From Chimaeribacter arupi (GTDB lineage Bacteria; Pseudomonadota; Gammaproteobacteria; Enterobacterales; Enterobacteriaceae): a DNA stretch of 64,000 nt. Position 1 is the stretch's first letter, and each line of letters starts with the position of its first letter. A model generated the notes under the pieces. That model was not told the origin of the DNA. It did no database searches and worked only from the letters and a program-made list of their open reading frames with translations. A program made the position numbers and the translations under genes. Shown here piece by piece: positions 8,389 through 18,510 of the stretch. Location of the stretch: contig NZ_PJZI01000023.1 of NCBI RefSeq assembly GCF_002858805.1, positions 1-64,000 of the forward strand, written 5' to 3'.

Positions 8389-9239
8389 AATTTACGTTTT
8401 TCCAGCGTGCGATGGCGGGATTGCACGTTCTTCCCGCGGGAACGGAAATAATCCGCCAGTTGCTCCGCCACATACACCGACCGGTGCTTGCCGCCGGTAC
8501 AGCCGATGGCGACGGTGAGGTAACTGCGGTTATTGGTTTCGAGCATCGGCAGCCACTGTTCAAGGTAGCTGCGCGTCTGGTAAATGAAGTTATGCACTTC
8601 TGTATGCCGGTCAAGGAAGGCGGCGACCGGGCGGTCCAGGCCGGTCATCGGGCGCAGTTTCGGGTCCCAATGCGGGTTGGGCAGGAAACGTACGTCAAAC
8701 ACATAGTCGGCATCAATCGGGATGCCGTGCTTGAAGCCAAAGGATTCGAACACCATCGTCAGCTCGCGCTCGCGTTTGCCCAGCAGGCGGGTACGCAGCA
8801 TTTCGGCCAGCTCATGCACTGACATCTCCGAGGTGTCGATCAGCAGGTCGGCGCGTGAGCGCAGCGGCTCCAGCAGCTCGTTCTCCTCATCAATGGCGCT
8901 CTCCAGCGACAGGTTGCGGGCGGAGAGGGGATGCAGGCGACGGGTATCGCTGTAACGGCGGATCAGGGTGTTGCGGTCCGCATCAAGGAACAGCAGTTGC
9001 GGTGAAAAGCTCTCCGGCAGCTGGGACATGGCGTGCTCAAAGATTTCCGGTGTTTCCGGCATGTTGCGCACGTCAATGCTGACGGCGGCGGAGGTGTTGC
9101 GTTCCACCAGCGCGTGCGCCAACTGCGGCAGCAGAACCACCGGCAGGTTATCGACGCAGTAAAAGCCCATATCTTCAAGCGCACGCAAGGCAACAGATTT
9201 ACCCGAACCGGAACGGCCGCTGACTATCATCAGCACCAT
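8385..9239 (-). CDS. rapZ: RNase adapter protein RapZ
   Basis: A 284-residue protein with a Walker A motif at residues 8-15 ([16 protein letters not shown]) and the conserved C-terminal domain ([16 protein letters not shown]). RapZ binds the small RNA GlmZ and glucosamine-6-phosphate and directs RNase E to cleave GlmZ, which controls glmS expression. The length equals the E. coli protein. It lies between ptsN and npr, the standard order. Confidence 0.97.
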   Translation of the reverse strand: MVLMIVSGRSGSGKSVALRALEDMGFYCVDNLPVVLLPQLAHALVERNTSAAVSIDVRNMPETPEIFEHAMSQLPESFSPQLLFLDADRNTLIRRYSDTRRLHPLSARNLSLESAIDEENELLEPLRSRADLLIDTSEMSVHELAEMLRTRLLGKRERELTMVFESFGFKHGIPIDADYVFDVRFLPNPHWDPKLRPMTGLDRPVAAFLDRHTEVHNFIYQTRSYLEQWLPMLETNNRSYLTVAIGCTGGKHRSVYVAEQLADYFRSRGKNVQSRHRTLEKRKL

Positions 9240-9312
9240 GTGTCACTCCCCCTGGCAATTCACTCTTGGCATGTTAATTACCGGCGCCGGCGGCAGAGCC
9301 CGGCGTTGCCGG

Positions 9313-9777
9313 CTATTCGGTAATGATCTGGTACAGCTCTTCGTCACTCTGGGCGGCACGCAACCGGCGGCAGACGTTTTTGTCCGCCAGCCGTTTTGCC
9401 ACCAGCGACAGGGTATGTAAATGGGTTTTGCATTGATCGGCCGGGACCAGCAGGGCAAACAGCAGATCCACCGGCTGGTTGTCGATGGCGTCAAACGGGA
9501 TCGGCTGATCGAGGCGAATAAAGACCCCCACCGCGCGCAGCGTGTCCTCCTCCAGCTTGCCGTGGGGGATCGCGATGCCGCTGCCGATGCCGGTACTGCC
9601 CATCCGCTCGCGGGTCAGTACCGCCTCAAACACCACCTGCGGCGGCAGGCTGAGCTGTTTCGCGGCCAGTTCGCTGACGATTTCCAGGGCGCGTTTCTTG
9701 CTGGAGCAATGGACGCCGCTTTTGGTGCACTCTGCGCTGAGCACAGTGCTTAACTGCATAACCGTATCGTTTATCAT
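9313..9777 (-). CDS. ptsN: PTS IIA-like nitrogen regulatory protein PtsN
   Basis: A 154-residue EIIA of the fructose/mannitol type. His72 in GIAIPHGKLEEDTLRA is the phospho-acceptor. PtsN regulates potassium transport (KdpD, TrkA) and other targets according to its phosphorylation state. I chose the ATG at 9777, which follows GAAAGATGAG and aligns with known N-termini. A GTG at 9789 would add 4 residues. The protein stops at QIITE, several residues shorter at the C-terminus than E. coli PtsN, which has an acidic tail. Confidence 0.95.
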   Translation of the reverse strand: MINDTVMQLSTVLSAECTKSGVHCSSKKRALEIVSELAAKQLSLPPQVVFEAVLTRERMGSTGIGSGIAIPHGKLEEDTLRAVGVFIRLDQPIPFDAIDNQPVDLLFALLVPADQCKTHLHTLSLVAKRLADKNVCRRLRAAQSDEELYQIITE

Positions 9778-9818
9778 CTCATCTTTCACTTAAGCGCTCG
9801 GGTCACGCCTGATGGCTT

Positions 9819-9850
9819 ATCGGCCCGTTACCGCAGGGCAACGAGCCGAT
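9819..9850. repeat. Interrupted inverted repeat between hpf and ptsN
   Basis: ATCGGC-CGTT and AACG-GCCGAT arms flank a 10-base centre, forming a stable hairpin in the roughly 110-bp gap between hpf and ptsN. There is no T run on either strand, so it is not a standard terminator. It may act as a processing or mRNA-stability element within the rpoN operon. Confidence 0.4.
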
Positions 9851-9886
9851 TGTCAGGCGATGTAGCGCAACTGGCTACAGTGAGTT

Positions 9887-10174
9887 TCAGTGCTGTTTTA
9901 GCTTGTCTTTGTGTTTATTGAGCTGCCGGGACAGCTTGTCAATCAGGCCGTCAATGGCCGCGTACATGTCCTCATGTTCCGAGGTGGCGTGCAACTCGCC
10001 TCCATTCACGTGCACCGTTGCTTCGGCAATTTTGTGCACTTTCTCCATGCTGAGAACCACATAGACCTGGTTGATCCTGTCGAAAAATTGCTCAAGCTTG
10101 GCAAATTTCGTGGTGACAAAGTCGCGCAGGGGCTCAGTGATTTCAACGTGGTGTCCGGTGATGTTGAGCTGCAT
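9887..10174 (-). CDS. hpf: Ribosome hibernation promoting factor
   Basis: A 95-residue short-form HPF that begins MQLNITGHHVEITEPLRDFV and contains the conserved VHVNGGELHATSEHEDMYAAID segment. HPF binds the 30S A and P sites and promotes 100S dimer formation in stationary phase. It lies 23 bases after rpoN in the same direction, the normal arrangement. Confidence 0.97.
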   Translation of the reverse strand: MQLNITGHHVEITEPLRDFVTTKFAKLEQFFDRINQVYVVLSMEKVHKIAEATVHVNGGELHATSEHEDMYAAIDGLIDKLSRQLNKHKDKLKQH

Positions 10175-10197
10175 AATGTCTTCCTTCTCTGTTTAGG

Positions 10198-11631
10198 TCA
10201 AACCAGTTGTTTGCGTTGGTTCGACGGCGGGATGGACAAAGACTCTCGGTATTTTGCAACAGTACGACGGGCTACCATGATCCCCTGGTCGGAAAGCAGG
10301 GTCGCCAGCTTGCTGTCACTCAGAGGTTTCGCGGGGTTTTCAGCCGCAATTAATTTCTTCACCAGGGCACGGATGGCGGTAGAAGACGCCTCGCCGCCGC
10401 TGTCTGTGCTCACGTGGCTTGAGAAGAAATACTTCAGTTCAAAAATGCCGCGCGGGCTGTGCAGGAACTTCTGCGTAGTCACGCGGGAAATGGTGGACTC
10501 ATGCATATCAACGGCCTGGGCGATGTCCGCCAGCACCATCGGTTTCATGTACTCCTCACCCTTCTCAAAGAATGCCTGCTGCTGCTCCACGATGCAGCGC
10601 GTCACTTTCAGCAGCGTCTCGTTGCGGCTCTCCAGGCTCTTGATCAGCCATTTGGCTTCCTGGAGGTTGCTGCGGATGAACTGGCCGTCGCTGTCGCTGC
10701 GGGTGGAGCCGCCCAGCGCCGCATACTGCTGGTTAATTTTGAGGCGCGGCACGCTGTCCGCGTTCAGCTCCACCGTCCAGACACCCTGGTGCTTGCGCAC
10801 CAGCACATCCGGGATCACATACTCTGATTCGCCGGTGTTGATCGACTGGCCGGGGCGCGGGTCCAGCGACTGGATCAGCTGCATCGCCCCTTTAAGTGTA
10901 TCCTCTTTTAGCCGGGTCGAACGCATTAAGCTCCTGAAATCGTGATTGCCGAGCAGATCCAGGTGTTCGCTGACAATCAGTTTCGCTTCCGCCAGGTAGG
11001 GGAGGCCGGGCACAAACTGCGAGAGCTGGATCAGCAAACAGTCGCGCAGGTCACGCGCGGCGACGCCAATCGGGTCGAAGCGCTGCACGCGTTTCAGCAC
11101 CGCTTCCACTTCGTCCATCGTGACGTTGTCGTCGCCGATGCTTTCGAGGATCTCATCCAGTGTGGCGGTGAGGTAGCCGGTATCGTCCACCGCATCCACA
11201 ATGGAGGTGGCAATGGCGGCGTCGGTGTCGGAGAAGGGGGTGAGATCCACCTGCCACATCAGGTAGTCCTGAAGGGTCTGGGTGGTTTCGCCCTGGTAGA
11301 CCGGCAGCTCGTCATCGCTGTAGTCGGTGCCGGTCCCGGACGGGGTGCCGGCGGTGTAGATCTCATCCCAGGTGGCATCCAGCGGCAGCTCCTCGGGCAT
11401 ATCCTTCTGCTCGAGGGCTTCGCGGGTGTCGAGGGCCTCGCTGTCGGTGCTCTCCCTGGCGTCGATTTCGTCGTGAATGTCCGTCTGTTCAAGCAGCGGG
11501 TTGCTCTCTAATGCCAGTTGGATCTCCTGCTGCAGTTCAAGCGTGGAGAGCTGCAGCAGCCGGATGGCCTGCTGGAGCTGGGGAGTCATGGCCAGTTGCT
11601 GGCTAAGCCTGAGTTGCAAACCTTGCTTCAT
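10198..11631 (-). CDS. rpoN: RNA polymerase sigma-54 factor
   Basis: A 477-residue sigma-54. The N-terminus is the glutamine and leucine-rich activator-interaction region ([20 protein letters not shown]). An acidic linker follows at about residues 50-110, then the core-binding domain. The C-terminus has the HTH and the RpoN box ([14 protein letters not shown]). It directs transcription from -24/-12 promoters, including nitrogen genes. The gene is followed by hpf, ptsN, rapZ and npr, and is preceded by lptB in the same direction. Confidence 0.98.
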   Translation of the reverse strand: MKQGLQLRLSQQLAMTPQLQQAIRLLQLSTLELQQEIQLALESNPLLEQTDIHDEIDARESTDSEALDTREALEQKDMPEELPLDATWDEIYTAGTPSGTGTDYSDDELPVYQGETTQTLQDYLMWQVDLTPFSDTDAAIATSIVDAVDDTGYLTATLDEILESIGDDNVTMDEVEAVLKRVQRFDPIGVAARDLRDCLLIQLSQFVPGLPYLAEAKLIVSEHLDLLGNHDFRSLMRSTRLKEDTLKGAMQLIQSLDPRPGQSINTGESEYVIPDVLVRKHQGVWTVELNADSVPRLKINQQYAALGGSTRSDSDGQFIRSNLQEAKWLIKSLESRNETLLKVTRCIVEQQQAFFEKGEEYMKPMVLADIAQAVDMHESTISRVTTQKFLHSPRGIFELKYFFSSHVSTDSGGEASSTAIRALVKKLIAAENPAKPLSDSKLATLLSDQGIMVARRTVAKYRESLSIPPSNQRKQLV

Positions 11632-11678
11632 AGAATGGATTCAATGTCCTTACGGGTAACGGCGCCGGAAGCAGCCAA

Positions 11679-12404
11679 TCAAAGGCGGAACTCTTCGCCG
11701 AGGTAGACGCGTTTTACCTGCTCATCGGCCAGGATATCGCTGGGTGAGCCGTGGGCAATCAGGTGCCCCTGGCTGACGATATAGGCGCGTTCACAGACGT
11801 CGAGGGTTTCCCGCACGTTGTGGTCGGTAATCAGCACGCCCAGGCCGCTGTCGCGCAGGTGCTCAATGATTTTTTTAATGTCGATCACCGAGATTGGGTC
11901 AACCCCGGCGAAAGGCTCATCCAGCAGGATGAATTTCGGGTTGGCGGCCAGCGCACGGGCGATCTCCACCCGGCGGCGTTCCCCGCCGGAGAGCGCCTGG
12001 CCCAGGCTGTCGCGCAGATGGGTGATGTGGAACTCTGCCATCAGCTCATCGGCGCGGTCACGGCGCTGCTCGCTGGTGAGGTCATCACGGATTTCCAGCA
12101 CGGCCATCAGGTTGTTATAGACGCTGAGGCGGCGGAAAATAGAGGCCTCCTGCGGCAGGTAGCCGATGCCGCGGCGCGCACGCGCGTGCAACGGCAGCAG
12201 GCTGATGTCCTCGTCATCGATGATGATCCGCCCGGCGTCCCGCTGCACGATGCCGACCACCATGTAGAAGGTGGTGGTCTTGCCGGCGCCGTTCGGGCCG
12301 AGCAGCCCGACAATCTCACCGGAGTTGACCGTCAGGCTGACGTCCTCCACCACTTTACGGCTTTTATATGATTTGGCGAGTTTTTCTGCGATTAAGGTAG
12401 CCAT
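11679..12404 (-). CDS. lptB: LPS export ABC transporter ATPase LptB
   Basis: A 241-residue ABC ATPase. Walker A is [13 protein letters not shown] near residue 37, the signature is [15 protein letters not shown] near 139, and Walker B is [13 protein letters not shown] near 158. LptB works with LptFG to extract LPS from the inner membrane and with LptC and LptA to move it to the outer membrane. It follows lptA by 6 bases, so lptC, lptA and lptB are one unit. Confidence 0.98.
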   Translation of the reverse strand: MATLIAEKLAKSYKSRKVVEDVSLTVNSGEIVGLLGPNGAGKTTTFYMVVGIVQRDAGRIIIDDEDISLLPLHARARRGIGYLPQEASIFRRLSVYNNLMAVLEIRDDLTSEQRRDRADELMAEFHITHLRDSLGQALSGGERRRVEIARALAANPKFILLDEPFAGVDPISVIDIKKIIEHLRDSGLGVLITDHNVRETLDVCERAYIVSQGHLIAHGSPSDILADEQVKRVYLGEEFRL

Positions 12405-12410
12405 AGCGAA

Positions 12411-12962
12411 TCAGTTACTCTTCTTCTGGGTGCCGGACGTGTTGCCCTTGTCCTGGAGCTGCGTCGGGATTAACACAGTGGTAACACGTTTGCCCTCATC
12501 ACTGAAGGCCTCCATCTGCTGTTTTTGGACCAGATAGGTAATGCGGTCACCTTTCACGTTGCTGTCCAGCTGCTCCAGATAGGCGTTGCCGGTCAGGGTG
12601 ACGAAGTCATTGGCCAGCTCATAACGCATCTTCTGCGAGTGGCCCTTCACCGGTTTGCCGTTTTCCTGCAACTGGAAGAAGGTGACCGGGTTACCGTAGG
12701 CTTCGATCACTTCTTTGCCTTGCTGGCCCTGCGGGCGGATCACCACCACTTTGTCGGCTTTGATCTCAATGCTGCCCTGTTTGGCGACCACGTTGCCGGT
12801 AAAGGTCACGGTGTTGCCTTCCATGTCCAGCGCCTGCTGGGCGGAGTCGATATGGATTGGCTGGCTGGTGTCATCTTTCAGCGCAAAAGCCGGCACGCTC
12901 ACAGCCAGAAGCGAACTGACCATCAGCAGGTTACGGAGTGGGGGTTGAATTCTGGATTTCAT
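12411..12962 (-). CDS. lptA: LPS transport periplasmic protein LptA
   Basis: A 183-residue periplasmic protein with a signal peptide ending at SVPAFA before LKDDTSQP. The body carries the OstA/LptA beta-jellyroll pattern (NTVTFTGNVVAKQGSIEIKADKVVV). LptA forms the bridge between LptC and LptD. Its start overlaps the end of lptC by 32 bases, which implies translational coupling. Confidence 0.97.
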   Translation of the reverse strand: MKSRIQPPLRNLLMVSSLLAVSVPAFALKDDTSQPIHIDSAQQALDMEGNTVTFTGNVVAKQGSIEIKADKVVVIRPQGQQGKEVIEAYGNPVTFFQLQENGKPVKGHSQKMRYELANDFVTLTGNAYLEQLDSNVKGDRITYLVQKQQMEAFSDEGKRVTTVLIPTQLQDKGNTSGTQKKSN

Positions 12963-13509
12963 AGTAGGTGTTTACCTTTTCGATCAGCTGTGCTGTTTTG
13001 TTCCGCAAATTGCCGCGCATTTTCAAACCTTTGGAGGTGAAGGCCGCCCCGTAGAGGGTCACTTCATCATCCGAGGAGACATCCTGGGTCACCAGGTTTA
13101 CCTGGGCATTGTCCGTGTTGATCCGCTGCAATTGCGACGTCGCGGTCAGGCTGGTGACCTCAACATGGCCATACAGGTAGAGCATCCGGTCTTTGGTCAG
13201 CTTGGCACGATCGGCGCGAACCGACCAGGTCGGTACGGTATTGGCATCGTAAAGTGTCATGACCGGGGTGGTGAACCAGCTCAGTTCGTCCGTGGTGTAG
13301 TATTTCACTTCGTCCGCCACCAGTTTGTAGTTCAGCTTGCCGGTCGGGTCATAGACCACGGTCACGGTATGCTGGCTCTGGTAGGTCGGATCCTGGGTGT
13401 TCAGCGCGGAAGGCGCGGCATCGTCATCGCCGTCCGTCAGGTTCAGGCCGATAAGGATCAGGGCGGCGAGGCCGAGCAGCAGGGTGAGCCACAATTTTGG
13501 TCTGCTCAT
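12931..13509 (-). CDS. lptC: LPS export protein LptC
   Basis: A 192-residue bitopic inner-membrane protein. A single N-terminal membrane helix at about residues 7-23 (LWLTLLLGLAALILIGL) anchors a periplasmic jellyroll domain. LptC receives LPS from LptB2FG and passes it to LptA. The gene overlaps kdsC by 4 bases upstream and lptA by 32 bases downstream. Confidence 0.97.
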   Translation of the reverse strand: MSRPKLWLTLLLGLAALILIGLNLTDGDDDAAPSALNTQDPTYQSQHTVTVVYDPTGKLNYKLVADEVKYYTTDELSWFTTPVMTLYDANTVPTWSVRADRAKLTKDRMLYLYGHVEVTSLTATSQLQRINTDNAQVNLVTQDVSSDDEVTLYGAAFTSKGLKMRGNLRNKTAQLIEKVNTYYEIQNSTPTP

Positions 13510-14072
13510 ATGGAAAGCCCCCTGGCATCCTCCAGCTTGCCCTGCGCCAGCAGAATCAGGTCACACAGCTCACGCACCGCGCCCTTGCCGCCGCTGATGC
13601 GGGTGGTGTAGTGCGCGCGCGGCAGCAGCATCGGGTGGGCATCGGCCACCGCCACCGCCAGCCCGGATTCTGCCATCACCGGCCAGTCGATCAGATCATC
13701 ACCGATATAGGCTACCTGATCGGCCCGCAGCGCCAGTTTCTCCAGCAGCTCGCGGAACGCCAGCAACTTGTCGGACTGCCCCTGGTAAAGGTGGCGGATG
13801 CCGAGCGTGGCGGCCCGGTCTTCCAGCAGCTTCGCCGAGCGGCCGGTAATAATCGCGACCTCGACATCCGAGGTCAGCAGGCAGCGGATGCCGTACCCGT
13901 CACGCACGTTGAAGGCTTTCAGCTCTTCGCCGTGGTTGCCCATATAGATCAGGCCATCGGACATGACGCCATCCACATCACAAATCAGCAGGCGAATCTG
14001 CCGTGCACGGTCGAGCACCCCGGCACTGACCGGGCCGTAGCAGGTATTCACTGTTGCTGTAGTCTCACTCAT
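13506..14072 (-). CDS. kdsC: 3-deoxy-D-manno-octulosonate 8-phosphate phosphatase KdsC
   Basis: A 188-residue HAD-family phosphatase with the nucleophile motif LLICDVDGVMSDG near residue 34 and the magnesium motif VAYIGDDLIDWPV near 133. It dephosphorylates KDO-8-phosphate to KDO for LPS core assembly. It lies between kdsD and lptC in one operon, with 15 bases to kdsD. Confidence 0.97.
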   Translation of the reverse strand: MSETTATVNTCYGPVSAGVLDRARQIRLLICDVDGVMSDGLIYMGNHGEELKAFNVRDGYGIRCLLTSDVEVAIITGRSAKLLEDRAATLGIRHLYQGQSDKLLAFRELLEKLALRADQVAYIGDDLIDWPVMAESGLAVAVADAHPMLLPRAHYTTRISGGKGAVRELCDLILLAQGKLEDARGLSI

Positions 14073-14087
14073 TTACCCTTTCCTTCA

Positions 14088-15074
14088 TTAAACTACGCCA
14101 GCGCGCAGCATGTCATGCATATGTACCACACCCAGCAACTGGTCGCCATCGGCAACCATCAGGGCGGTAATATGCCGGGATTGCATGATGTTCAGGGCAT
14201 CCACCGCCAGCGCGCCGGGGCGGACCCGCAGGCCGCCGGGCGTCATCACATCGGCGATGCGCGCCTGGTTGAAGTCGATGCCCATATCAATAATGCGGCG
14301 CAGGTCGCCGTCGGTGAAGACGCCCTCAATTTTCATCAGGTCGTCACAAATCACGGTCATACCGAGATTTTTACGCGTGATCTCCAGCAGCGCATCGCGC
14401 AGGGAGGCGTCCCGGCTGACGTGCGGAAGTTCATTGCCGCTGTGCATGATATCACTGACGCGCAGCAGCAGCTTGCGGCCCAGTGCGCCGCCGGGGTGGG
14501 AGAGGGCGAAATCCTCGGCCGTGAAGCCGCGCGCCTCCAGCAACGCCACCGCCAGTGCGTCGCCCATCACCAGCGCCGCAGTGGTGCTGGTGGTGGGGGC
14601 CAGCCCCAGCGGGCAGGCTTCCTGCGGGACATGCACGCAGAGGTGGATGTCCGCCGCTTTGCCCATCGCGCTCTCGGGGTTGCCGGTCATGCAGATAAGC
14701 GGCACCTGCAACCGTTTCAGCACCGGCACCAGCGCCAGGATCTCGTTGGATTCACCGGAGTTGGAGAGGGCGACCACCACGTCCTGCGCGCTCACCATGC
14801 CGAGGTCGCCGTGGCTGGCCTCGCCGGGGTGCACAAAAAAGGCCGGTGTGCCGGTGCTGGCAAACGTGGCCGCCAGTTTGCGGCCGATGTGGCCTGATTT
14901 GCCCATGCCCATCACCACCACTTTGCCGGGGCAGTAGAACATCATCTCACAGGCACGGGTAAAGTCATGGTTGATGTACTGGTCCAGTTGGGCCAGGCCC
15001 GCCCGCTCAATCTGCAACACGGTTTTACCGGCCTGTTCGAAGTTGAAACCGGGTTGGAGTTCAAAATTCGCCAT
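14088..15074 (-). CDS. kdsD: D-arabinose 5-phosphate isomerase KdsD
   Basis: A 328-residue enzyme with an N-terminal SIS sugar isomerase domain (VVVMGMGKSGHIGRKLAATFASTGTPAFFVHPGEASHGDLG) and two C-terminal CBS repeats (VSDIMHSGNELP and IADVMTPGGLRV). It converts ribulose-5-phosphate to arabinose-5-phosphate, the first KDO precursor. The length matches E. coli KdsD. It is between yrbG and kdsC, all in the same direction. Confidence 0.97.
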   Translation of the reverse strand: MANFELQPGFNFEQAGKTVLQIERAGLAQLDQYINHDFTRACEMMFYCPGKVVVMGMGKSGHIGRKLAATFASTGTPAFFVHPGEASHGDLGMVSAQDVVVALSNSGESNEILALVPVLKRLQVPLICMTGNPESAMGKAADIHLCVHVPQEACPLGLAPTTSTTAALVMGDALAVALLEARGFTAEDFALSHPGGALGRKLLLRVSDIMHSGNELPHVSRDASLRDALLEITRKNLGMTVICDDLMKIEGVFTDGDLRRIIDMGIDFNQARIADVMTPGGLRVRPGALAVDALNIMQSRHITALMVADGDQLLGVVHMHDMLRAGVV

Positions 15075-15092
15075 GATGATATCCTGACTGTT

Positions 15093-16070
15093 TTACAGGG
15101 CGGGGCCGGCCGGAACACGCAGCAGCCACGCAAGATAAGCCATAAAGCCGCACAATAACAGCGCGCCTGCCAGGCGGCCAATACGGTGGCGGCGCATCAG
15201 ACAGAGGCCGGCCAGCACGCCGCTGACCGCCAGCATCACCCAGTAATCGCGCTGAAAAGCCTCGGGCGCAAACTGGCCGGGCGCGATCAGGGCCGGGATG
15301 CCGAGCACTATACAGAGATTAAAGATATTGGCGCCTATGATATTTCCTAAAGCAATATCATCCTCGCCTTTCAGTGCGCCCGCGACCAGCGTGGCCAGTT
15401 CCGGCAGGCTGGTGCCCACCGCAATCACCGTCAGCCCAATCACCAGCTCGCTGACGCCGAAATAGCGGGCGATCACCGTGGCGTTGTCCACAATCATCCC
15501 GGCGGAAAGCGGCATCATGATAAAGGCCAGCACCAGCCAGAGCACCGCCACGGTGCTGCTGCTGTCCTGCGGCAGTTCGGCCATCTGCTCTGCCGTCAGC
15601 GGGTCACTGCCTTCCCGCTGCGCCAGCCGGGCAATTTTCAGCGACATCAGGCAGAAGAAGGCGGCCCCCAACAGCAGGATCACGCCGTCGAGCCGCGTGA
15701 GCTGTAAATCTGACAGCACAAACCCGCACATCACAGTGATTGCCAGCATCAGCGGCAGCTCACGCCGCAAAATCGCCGACTGTACCCGCAACGGGTGGAT
15801 CAGCGCCGCGCCGCCGAGGATCAACAAAATATTCACAATGGTGGAACCCAGGGCGTTGCCGATCGCCAGATCGCGCTGGCCGCCCACGGCGGCGGTGGCT
15901 GACACCACCAGCTCCGGCAGGGAGATGCCGATGCCCACAATCGTCATGCCGGTGACCAGCGGCGGCACCCCAATTGCGCGGGCCAGCACGGCTGCACCAT
16001 ACACCAGACGATCAGCCGCGTAACATAGGAGAAGTAAACCAACGATCAATAGTACGGTCGCAAGCAGCAT
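15093..16070 (-). CDS. yrbG: Calcium/sodium antiporter YrbG
   Basis: A 325-residue cation exchanger with about ten membrane helices. The two inverted alpha repeats are visible as GIGISLPELVVSATAAVGGQRDLAIGNALGSTIVN and AVGTSLPELATLVAGALKGEDDIALGNIIGANIFN. The family is CaCA (NCX-like). It heads the yrbG-kdsD-kdsC-lptCAB transcription unit and is divergent from mlaF, with a 286-bp gap that must hold both promoters. Confidence 0.95.
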   Translation of the reverse strand: MLLATVLLIVGLLLLCYAADRLVYGAAVLARAIGVPPLVTGMTIVGIGISLPELVVSATAAVGGQRDLAIGNALGSTIVNILLILGGAALIHPLRVQSAILRRELPLMLAITVMCGFVLSDLQLTRLDGVILLLGAAFFCLMSLKIARLAQREGSDPLTAEQMAELPQDSSSTVAVLWLVLAFIMMPLSAGMIVDNATVIARYFGVSELVIGLTVIAVGTSLPELATLVAGALKGEDDIALGNIIGANIFNLCIVLGIPALIAPGQFAPEAFQRDYWVMLAVSGVLAGLCLMRRHRIGRLAGALLLCGFMAYLAWLLRVPAGPAL

Positions 16071-16356
16071 GCGGAGTCCTTTATTCGGTATAATCCCCTG
16101 TTCGTTGGTGAATCAGAAGGTCAAAACCTATTGTCCGAATCAATGATAAACTGACTAAAGCCGGCCGCGAACCCGCACCGGCGATAACGCTAAGATTTAT
16201 CCGCTAATTTTGACCCTGCAGGCCATAAAAGTAAAACGTAGGGCAAGTGTAGCGGGAACCGCAGTAAGGTTTTGTAAAAATACGGCGCGCTGGCGCCTTT
16301 GCTTTAACATCAGGGGTATCGTCTCGGCGAAACAGACCCCAAAAGGGACCGCAAGA

Positions 16357-17160
16357 ATGAACCAGAAGGCATCGAATCTGGTGGAGATCAAAGGCATCAG
16401 TTTTGTGCGCGGCGATCGCCCCATCTTCGAAAAAATCAATATGACGGTGCCGCGCGGCAAAGTCACCGCCATCATGGGCCCCTCCGGTATTGGTAAAACC
16501 ACGCTGCTGCGCCTGATTGGCGGGCAGCTCGCGCCTGACGAGGGTGAGATCTGGTTTGATGGGGAGAACATCCCCACGCTCTCACGGCGCAAACTCTACG
16601 CAACACGCAAGAAAATGAGCATGCTGTTCCAGTCCGGGGCGCTGTTTACCGATCTCAATGTGTATGAAAACGTGGCTTTCCCATTACGTGAGCACAGCCA
16701 GCTTCCGCCGGAACTGCTGCACACCACAGTGATGATGAAACTGGAGGCCGTCGGGCTGCGCGGGGCAGCAAAACTGATGCCCTCCGAACTCTCCGGCGGG
16801 ATGGCCCGGCGTGCGGCGCTGGCCCGCGCCATCGCCCTTGACCCCATGCTTATCATGTTCGATGAGCCGTTTGTCGGCCAGGACCCGATTACCATGGGGG
16901 TGCTGGTGAAGCTGATTGATGAGCTGAACCATGCACTGGGCGTCACCTGCATTGTGGTGTCGCACGATGTGCCGGAAGTGCTGAGCATTGCCGACTACGC
17001 CTATATTGTGGCGGAGCAGCACGTGGTGGCCGAAGGGACGCCGGCCGAGCTGCAAGCCAATACCGACCCCCGTGTGCGCCAGTTCCTCGACGGCATTGCC
17101 GACGGGCCGGTGCCGTTCCGTTTCCCTGCCGGTGATTACAAAGCCGGGCTGCTAGGATGA
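16357..17160 (+). CDS. mlaF: Phospholipid ABC transporter ATPase MlaF
   Basis: A 267-residue ATPase with Walker [17 protein letters not shown] (about residue 42), signature [14 protein letters not shown] (about 143) and Walker [14 protein letters not shown] (about 165). MlaFEDB keeps outer-membrane lipid asymmetry by moving phospholipid between MlaC and the inner membrane. I start it at the ATG at 16357 ([13 protein letters not shown]), which matches known proteins. A longer in-frame reading from 16210 lacks conservation. It is the first gene of mlaFEDCB. Confidence 0.97.
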   Translation: MNQKASNLVEIKGISFVRGDRPIFEKINMTVPRGKVTAIMGPSGIGKTTLLRLIGGQLAPDEGEIWFDGENIPTLSRRKLYATRKKMSMLFQSGALFTDLNVYENVAFPLREHSQLPPELLHTTVMMKLEAVGLRGAAKLMPSELSGGMARRAALARAIALDPMLIMFDEPFVGQDPITMGVLVKLIDELNHALGVTCIVVSHDVPEVLSIADYAYIVAEQHVVAEGTPAELQANTDPRVRQFLDGIADGPVPFRFPAGDYKAGLLG

Positions 17161-17176
17161 GGGAGTCAATACACTG

Positions 17177-17959
17177 ATGTTTATTCGTGCACTGGCGTCA
17201 TTAGGACGCCACGGAATTTCGTTGTGCCTTTCCTTCGGGCGCGCCGGGCTGATGATGTTCGGCGCGCTGGCCGGGGTGCCGCAGCCGCGCAAGCATGGGC
17301 CGCTGCTGGTGAAACAGCTTTACAGCGTCGGCGTGATGTCGCTGCTGATCATTGCGGTGTCGGGGCTGTTTATCGGCATGGTGCTGGGGTTACAGGGCTA
17401 CCTGATCCTCACCACGTACAGCGCGGAAAGCAGCCTGGGCATGATGGTGGCGCTGTCGCTGCTGCGGGAGCTGGGGCCGGTGGTCACCGCGCTGCTGTTT
17501 GCCGGGCGCGCCGGGTCTGCCCTGACGGCGGAAATCGGCCTGATGAAGGCCACTGAGCAGCTCTCTAGCATGGAGATGATGGCGATCGACCCGCTGCGGC
17601 GGGTGGTGGCACCGCGCTTCTGGGCAGGGCTTATCAGTATGCCGCTGCTGACGGCGATTTTCGTCGCCGTCGGTATCTGGGGCGGCTCGCTGGTGGGGGT
17701 GGACTGGAAAGGTATCGACAGCGGCTTCTTCTGGTCAGCGATGCAGAACGCCGTTGACTGGCGGCAGGACCTGGTGAACTGCCTGATTAAAAGCCTGGTC
17801 TTCGCCATTACCGTGACCTGGATTGCGCTGTTCAACGGGTACGATGCGGTACCGACCTCACAAGGGATCAGCCGGGCAACGACCCGTACCGTGGTGCACT
17901 CGTCATTGGCGGTGCTGGGATTGGATTTTGTGCTGACGGCACTGATGTTTGGGAACTGA
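17177..17959 (+). CDS. mlaE: Phospholipid ABC transporter permease MlaE
   Basis: A 260-residue permease of the MlaE/YrbE family with about five membrane helices. The conserved core [33 protein letters not shown] is at about residues 95-128. It is the membrane domain of the Mla complex and lies 16 bases after mlaF and 2 bases before mlaD. Confidence 0.97.
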   Translation: MFIRALASLGRHGISLCLSFGRAGLMMFGALAGVPQPRKHGPLLVKQLYSVGVMSLLIIAVSGLFIGMVLGLQGYLILTTYSAESSLGMMVALSLLRELGPVVTALLFAGRAGSALTAEIGLMKATEQLSSMEMMAIDPLRRVVAPRFWAGLISMPLLTAIFVAVGIWGGSLVGVDWKGIDSGFFWSAMQNAVDWRQDLVNCLIKSLVFAITVTWIALFNGYDAVPTSQGISRATTRTVVHSSLAVLGLDFVLTALMFGN

Positions 17960-17961
17960 TA

Positions 17962-18498
17962 ATGCAAACGAAAAAGAGTGAAATCTGGGTTGGGATATTC
18001 ATGCTGATCGCGCTGGGCGCGGTCTTATTCCTCTGCCTGAAAGTGGCCAATATTACGTCGATGCGCACTACGCCGACGTACCGTATCTACGCCACCTTTG
18101 ACAACATCGGCGGCCTGAAAGCCAGCTCACCGGTGAAAATCGGCGGCGTGGTGGTTGGCCGGGTGGCTGACATTACCCTCGACAAAGGCTACTCGCCGCG
18201 TGTGGCGATGGACATTGACGAAACCTATAACCAGATCCCGGACACCAGCTCGCTGGCGATCCGCACCTCCGGCCTGCTGGGCGAGCAGTATCTGGCGCTC
18301 AACGTCGGGTTTGAGGACCCGGACATGGGCACGGCTATCCTGAAAGAGGGAGGCACAATCCAGGACACGAAATCAGCGATGGTGCTGGAAGATCTGATCG
18401 GCCAGTTCCTGTACAAAAGCGGTGGCACTGATGACGCCGCCAAACCGGGCGCAGAGGCGGCAGCTCCGGCTGCTGCCCCGGCCGCGCCCAGCAATTAA
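17962..18498 (+). CDS. mlaD: Phospholipid-binding MCE protein MlaD
   Basis: A 178-residue inner-membrane MCE protein. One N-terminal helix (WVGIFMLIALGAVLFLCLKVA) anchors a periplasmic MCE domain (TYRIYATFDNIGGLKASSPVKIGGVVVGRV). The C-terminus is an alanine and proline-rich tail (GAEAAAPAAAPAAPSN). MlaD forms the hexameric ring that takes lipid from MlaC. Confidence 0.97.
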   Translation: MQTKKSEIWVGIFMLIALGAVLFLCLKVANITSMRTTPTYRIYATFDNIGGLKASSPVKIGGVVVGRVADITLDKGYSPRVAMDIDETYNQIPDTSSLAIRTSGLLGEQYLALNVGFEDPDMGTAILKEGGTIQDTKSAMVLEDLIGQFLYKSGGTDDAAKPGAEAAAPAAAPAAPSN

Positions 18499-18510
18499 GA
18501 GGAAACCTGC

